Shown: piece after piece, positions 61,387 to 64,000 of the stretch
Layout: the number at the start of each line of letters is the position of its first letter
How positions within the stretch are numbered: the stretch's first letter is position 1
Source: Natronorubrum halalkaliphilum
Lineage (GTDB): Archaea > Halobacteriota > Halobacteria > Halobacteriales > Natrialbaceae
Assembly: GCF_009834785.1 (NCBI RefSeq)
Contig: NZ_WUYX01000053.1
Location: 169,169 to 233,168 of the forward strand
Direction: 5' to 3'
Length of the DNA: 64,000 nt
The notes under the pieces: model-generated
The model's database searches: none
Told to the model about the DNA's origin: nothing
Seen by the model: the letters and a program-made list of their open reading frames with translations, nothing else
Made by a program: the position numbers and the translations under genes

Positions 61387-61914
61387 TCAGAGCCAGAGAT
61401 AGAGTGCGACGTGTGGCAACAGAAACGCCAGCAACACCGCCACGGCAGCCAGCGGCGATACCTGCCACAGTGCCGAATAGTCTCCCGCCGGGTGGCCACT
61501 GTACACGAACATCCCAACGTCGAAGACGAGATACAAAGCCGTCAGAAGAAGCGAGAGGAGGACGATTGATGCGGCCACAGAGGGCATTCCGATTCCGAGC
61601 AGGACCCCCACGGTGATGAGCACACCGATGGTCTGAAAGATCTCTCCCGCACCGATATACGCTTCCAGATGCGTATACTCGGGATCGTATCGTTCGTATC
61701 GTTCGCTGTACCGTTCGAACTCACTCGGACGCACCCACTCGTCTCCATCGCGTAATACAACGTGCTGGGGGCTCTCTAGCATGACGATTGTGATTTCTGC
61801 TGCGGGAATCCCGACTACCCACCGTCCGATCACGTAGTGTCCGAGTTCGTGGACGAAGAGGAGACCGCCAATAACGATCCCGAGTTGGAGGATACTCCAG
61901 AGAAAATCCAACAT
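61387..61914 (-). CDS. minimal HELGH membrane metalloprotease-like protein (M50-like)
   Basis: A 175-residue protein with about four membrane helices. The first contains GLLFVHELGHYVIGRWVVG, a HExxH motif (His22, Glu23, His26) inside the membrane, as in site-2 proteases. A charged loop (RPSEFERYSERYERYDPEYTH) follows. A possible third ligand Asp occurs in LVFDVGMFVYSG-H, near residue 137, unlike the usual LDG motif. It may be a compact M50-type peptidase or an inactive relative. Confidence 0.65.
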   Translation of the reverse strand: MLDFLWSILQLGIVIGGLLFVHELGHYVIGRWVVGIPAAEITIVMLESPQHVVLRDGDEWVRPSEFERYSERYERYDPEYTHLEAYIGAGEIFQTIGVLITVGVLLGIGMPSVAASIVLLSLLLTALYLVFDVGMFVYSGHPAGDYSALWQVSPLAAVAVLLAFLLPHVALYLWL

Positions 61915-62393
61915 AGCCGTGTGTTGGTATTGTTCACAAATAGATTTTGTGAAGGGTAACTGCGTATTGTATATGACACTCTCGCTTCGGTCAAACGCGA
62001 CCGAGACGGGTGAAATCGTTTGCTGATATTAGAGGGAACTATTCTCAGTACTTCACAAAGCAACTTGACGATACCGAGCTGTTCGTGGAGCTTCCGCTAA
62101 ATAGTAAGAACTGGTGTAGCTTCAACTCTCGATATGTGGGTTTCCGTAAATATTACTGTAAAACGTTTCCATCCACCTCATCTACCCGTTCAGCGAGACG
62201 CCACACTCATACGGTTTGCTGTAACGATTTACCGGTGGGACCGCAGGACGGATCGCGGTCCCGCCGGAAATGACTTACAGCAGACAGTATCAGTACTGTC
62301 ACAAGTCCCCTCTGACTAGTCGTCTTCTGTCTGATAACACTCTGAGACGGGAGTAGGCCAGTGCCTAACTAGTCGGACTACGCTTGGCCGGTA
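61915..62393. other. 479-base intergenic region at the island border
   Basis: Holds the hairpin repeat at 62209 and a poor plus-strand frame from a GTG at 62010 (87 codons) that ends inside the repeat. An 8-bp sequence, ACTAGTCG, occurs at 62315 and 62368. GC content falls to the right of here. Confidence 0.4.
62209..62290. repeat. dispersed hairpin repeat, copy C
   Basis: Arms at 62209-62224 and 62275-62290 pair at 14 of 16 positions. An inner stem at 62232-62244/62255-62267 pairs at 12 of 13, the exception being a possible G-U. Its length (82 bp) equals copy A, and its inner stem sequence differs from copies A and B. Confidence 0.7.
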
Positions 62394-62795
62394 TTACCTG
62401 CAAACACTATTACTCATCTCAATATCTTCCTCGACTATTTCAATATATATTCTATCTTCAAAATCCCGATCTGCACAGGTGATTCGATAGTCGAATCTCT
62501 TCTTGGTACTATTCTCTTGTACATGTATATCAAAACTATCTCCATCGTATCCCTCAAAACTATTTTGTTCAGTTATTTCAACTGCATGAACATCATCATC
62601 CGCACCTTCCATTTCATATCTCTCCTCAAACACTATAGTGTTAGAACCGTCCGTTATTTCTATATTTATTGTTACATCGTCAAATCTTCTATTTAGGACA
62701 TGAAGATCGACTCCTGTGCTATTTCTGAAAATACAGCCAGAAAGTAAAGAGACCGCTGTTAATACAATCAGGTGGATGAAATTGCGTCTACTCAT
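62394..62795 (-). CDS. small AT-rich lipoprotein
   Basis: A 133-residue protein. RRNFIHLIVLTAVSLLSGC gives a signal with lipobox (Cys21). A single beta-sandwich follows (LHVLNRRFDDVTINIEI; DDVHAVEITEQ; DSFDIHVQENST), typical of small haloarchaeal surface lipoproteins. Codons are strongly A/T-biased, unlike most of the window, so it was probably acquired horizontally. It lies 71 nt downstream of the next AT-rich gene on the same strand. Confidence 0.7.
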   Translation of the reverse strand: MSRRNFIHLIVLTAVSLLSGCIFRNSTGVDLHVLNRRFDDVTINIEITDGSNTIVFEERYEMEGADDDVHAVEITEQNSFEGYDGDSFDIHVQENSTKKRFDYRITCADRDFEDRIYIEIVEEDIEMSNSVCR

Positions 62796-62866
62796 ATTCT
62801 ATTATTTCTGCCCTCTTATTTACAATTTTATAGCTAACTATTTGATAATAGTTTATACTATTTATC

Positions 62867-63553
62867 TTAGTCAACAACCTCGAGTGCGGATGTGAACTCA
62901 AGTTCTGGTGTGGAATAGTACAATTGGGTCGTACCACAGCGTATAGAATAATCGGATTGGGATGATAAAGTGACATCCACTGAGTCTCCAACATAGTAAT
63001 CACTATCAATATCTGTTTCAAAACCTATTATCTTGTTCTCATCAGTCGGTAAAGAGACCGATCCATTCTTATCAAGGTCATAGTTTAGACAACAATGTGA
63101 ACTGAAATTCATATTGGAATTATTCTCAGAGACGCTAGCTCCCAGAGACAGGGGACCATATCCTATAGCTGCTCCAAAACCGACATCGTAGTCTTTCTCA
63201 ACTTCTTCTTTACTGGTCTCATTAGGATGATATTGGTCAAATGTTGTATGGACTTGATTAGATGGAACTTCAAAATCTAGATGTACATTTTGAAGCCAGC
63301 ACTTCATATCAAGGTCATACCCCTGATAATTACATCCCCATGAATAATCATTGCTAAACCAGACCGCGGCAACAAATCGGTTGTCATCTGTTCTATGGAT
63401 CTGATCATGATCCACATAATATCCTGTTTCATTATCGTAACCCATTAATGCAGTATAATATCTATTATAATGGTTATCACTCTCCATTCCGGATGGGTTT
63501 GTGTTTTGATAAACCATGCTATCTGATTGGACTTCTTTAATATTATTAGACAT
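62867..63553 (-). CDS. AT-rich beta-rich protein, function unknown
   Basis: A 228-residue protein with no signal peptide. It is rich in Tyr, Asn, Asp and Ser. The middle contains VGFGAAIGYGPLSLGASVSE, an alternating small/hydrophobic stretch like an amphipathic beta hairpin, and paired Cys (SHCCLNYDLD). The end is beta-rich. The start directly follows the upstream gene's stop by one nucleotide, so the two are an operon. A pore-forming or structural viral-type protein can be imagined, but nothing proves it. Confidence 0.65.
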   Translation of the reverse strand: MSNNIKEVQSDSMVYQNTNPSGMESDNHYNRYYTALMGYDNETGYYVDHDQIHRTDDNRFVAAVWFSNDYSWGCNYQGYDLDMKCWLQNVHLDFEVPSNQVHTTFDQYHPNETSKEEVEKDYDVGFGAAIGYGPLSLGASVSENNSNMNFSSHCCLNYDLDKNGSVSLPTDENKIIGFETDIDSDYYVGDSVDVTLSSQSDYSIRCGTTQLYYSTPELEFTSALEVVD

Positions 63554-63554
63554 G

Positions 63555-63974
63555 TCACTTATCTCCTCGTTCAATTTCCGTAAGCACGTCACCTAACTCA
63601 TCATGTTTGGACAAATTTGACTGTGCCCTTTTCAAGAAAAATGCTGATTTGTCTGTAGTGCCGCCTCGTCTTACTATTCCACTAATATTCTCTCCTGGTA
63701 CAGAGGTGACATTCATTCTAAGTTCCTCGTTATTTTCTAGGAAATCTATACCTGTTTTAGTAAGACTGTATTCCTCAAACTCTGCATGATTCGAACTAGA
63801 TATTCGTCCCGGATTATTTTCTTCAAGATTTATATCGACTGTCCCTGGGCTGAATTCAACGCCAGTCATTCTTAACGATCCATTGAGCTTCCGAGCCAAC
63901 CCAGGCTGCGAAATTTTTGGTCGTGTCCCAAACTCGTCTAGAGTCGTAACTGACTCCTGTGGAAACAGGGTCAC
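63555..63974 (-). CDS. AT-rich winged-helix-like protein
   Basis: A 139-residue protein from GTG 63974; a stop codon lies in frame a few codons upstream, so the gene is complete or its beginning has been lost. ISQPGLARKLNGSLRMTGVEF and HAEFEEYSLTKTGIDFLENNEEL resemble helix-turn-helix and wing segments of haloarchaeal MarR/phage-type regulators, but the intervening part is unusual. It is the first gene of an AT-rich pair and may control the downstream gene. Confidence 0.6.
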   Translation of the reverse strand: MTLFPQESVTTLDEFGTRPKISQPGLARKLNGSLRMTGVEFSPGTVDINLEENNPGRISSSNHAEFEEYSLTKTGIDFLENNEELRMNVTSVPGENISGIVRRGGTTDKSAFFLKRAQSNLSKHDELGDVLTEIERGDK

Positions 63975-64000
63975 CTCTGGTACCTACCCCGAAGTGACCC

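Noticed and set aside
62010..62273. 87-codon plus-strand frame in the 61.9-62.4 kb gap
   Set aside because: It runs into the hairpin repeat and ends there, has a GTG start and no recognisable domain.

Overview
The window looks like a chromosomal segment of a halophilic archaeon of the Natrialbales type (Natrinema/Haloterrigena-like; the genus is an inference). Most of it is high-GC with strongly acidic proteins. TATA-like boxes about 27 nt upstream of start codons point to leaderless transcripts. Tat/lipobox exports, a HalOD1 domain, small zinc ribbons, SAMP/MoaD and a haloarchaeal ba3-type oxidase operon also fit. No rRNA, tRNA, CRISPR array or intact transposase was seen.

Layout. 0-5 kb: 3' end of a HerA-like ATPase, an alpha/beta hydrolase, PspA, a winged-helix protein, an HPP membrane protein, and two lipoproteins, one of them a cupredoxin that has lost its copper ligands. 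5-10 kb: three full-length paralogues and one apparent N-terminal fragment of an unrecognised membrane protein family. 10-16 kb: cupin, P-loop kinase, a His-rich Tat protein, a dgcA/dgcN-like D-glutamate pair, and a Vms1-type peptidyl-tRNA hydrolase. 16-26 kb: a repeat-bearing secreted protein, regulators, gatD, a GNAT protein, SAMP, and a potassium-channel group (two RCK_C membrane proteins plus a TVGYGD channel). 26-31 kb: deoC, ribose-1,5-bisphosphate isomerase, PfkB kinase and uridine phosphorylase, together a nucleoside/pentose-phosphate salvage region. 31-35 kb: mixed conserved genes. 35-42.3 kb: moxR facing a five-gene operon (M48 protease, DUF4129, DUF7269-like, DUF58, multi-TM protein) in which all four junctions are 4-nt overlaps. 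42.9-45.8 kb: ba3-type terminal oxidase operon. 45.9-56.9 kb: tRNA methylthiotransferase, regulator, a peroxiredoxin-like protein lacking its catalytic Cys beside a divergent glutaredoxin, cupins, HIT, map, isoaspartyl peptidase, icd, NUDIX-like and GNAT genes. 57-61.9 kb: lipoprotein, a Yip1-like/PH pair, a zinc-ribbon winged-helix protein, and a minimal HELGH membrane protease. 62.3-64 kb: markedly AT-rich genes that look horizontally acquired.

Cutting across these regions is a dispersed intergenic repeat of about 80 bp. It has near-constant 14-16 bp inverted arms around a short hairpin whose sequence differs from copy to copy while its pairing is kept (7.4, 14.5 and 62.2 kb; possible relatives at 52.9 and 56.4 kb). 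All functional statements are homology judgements made by eye from motifs and context, without database searches.
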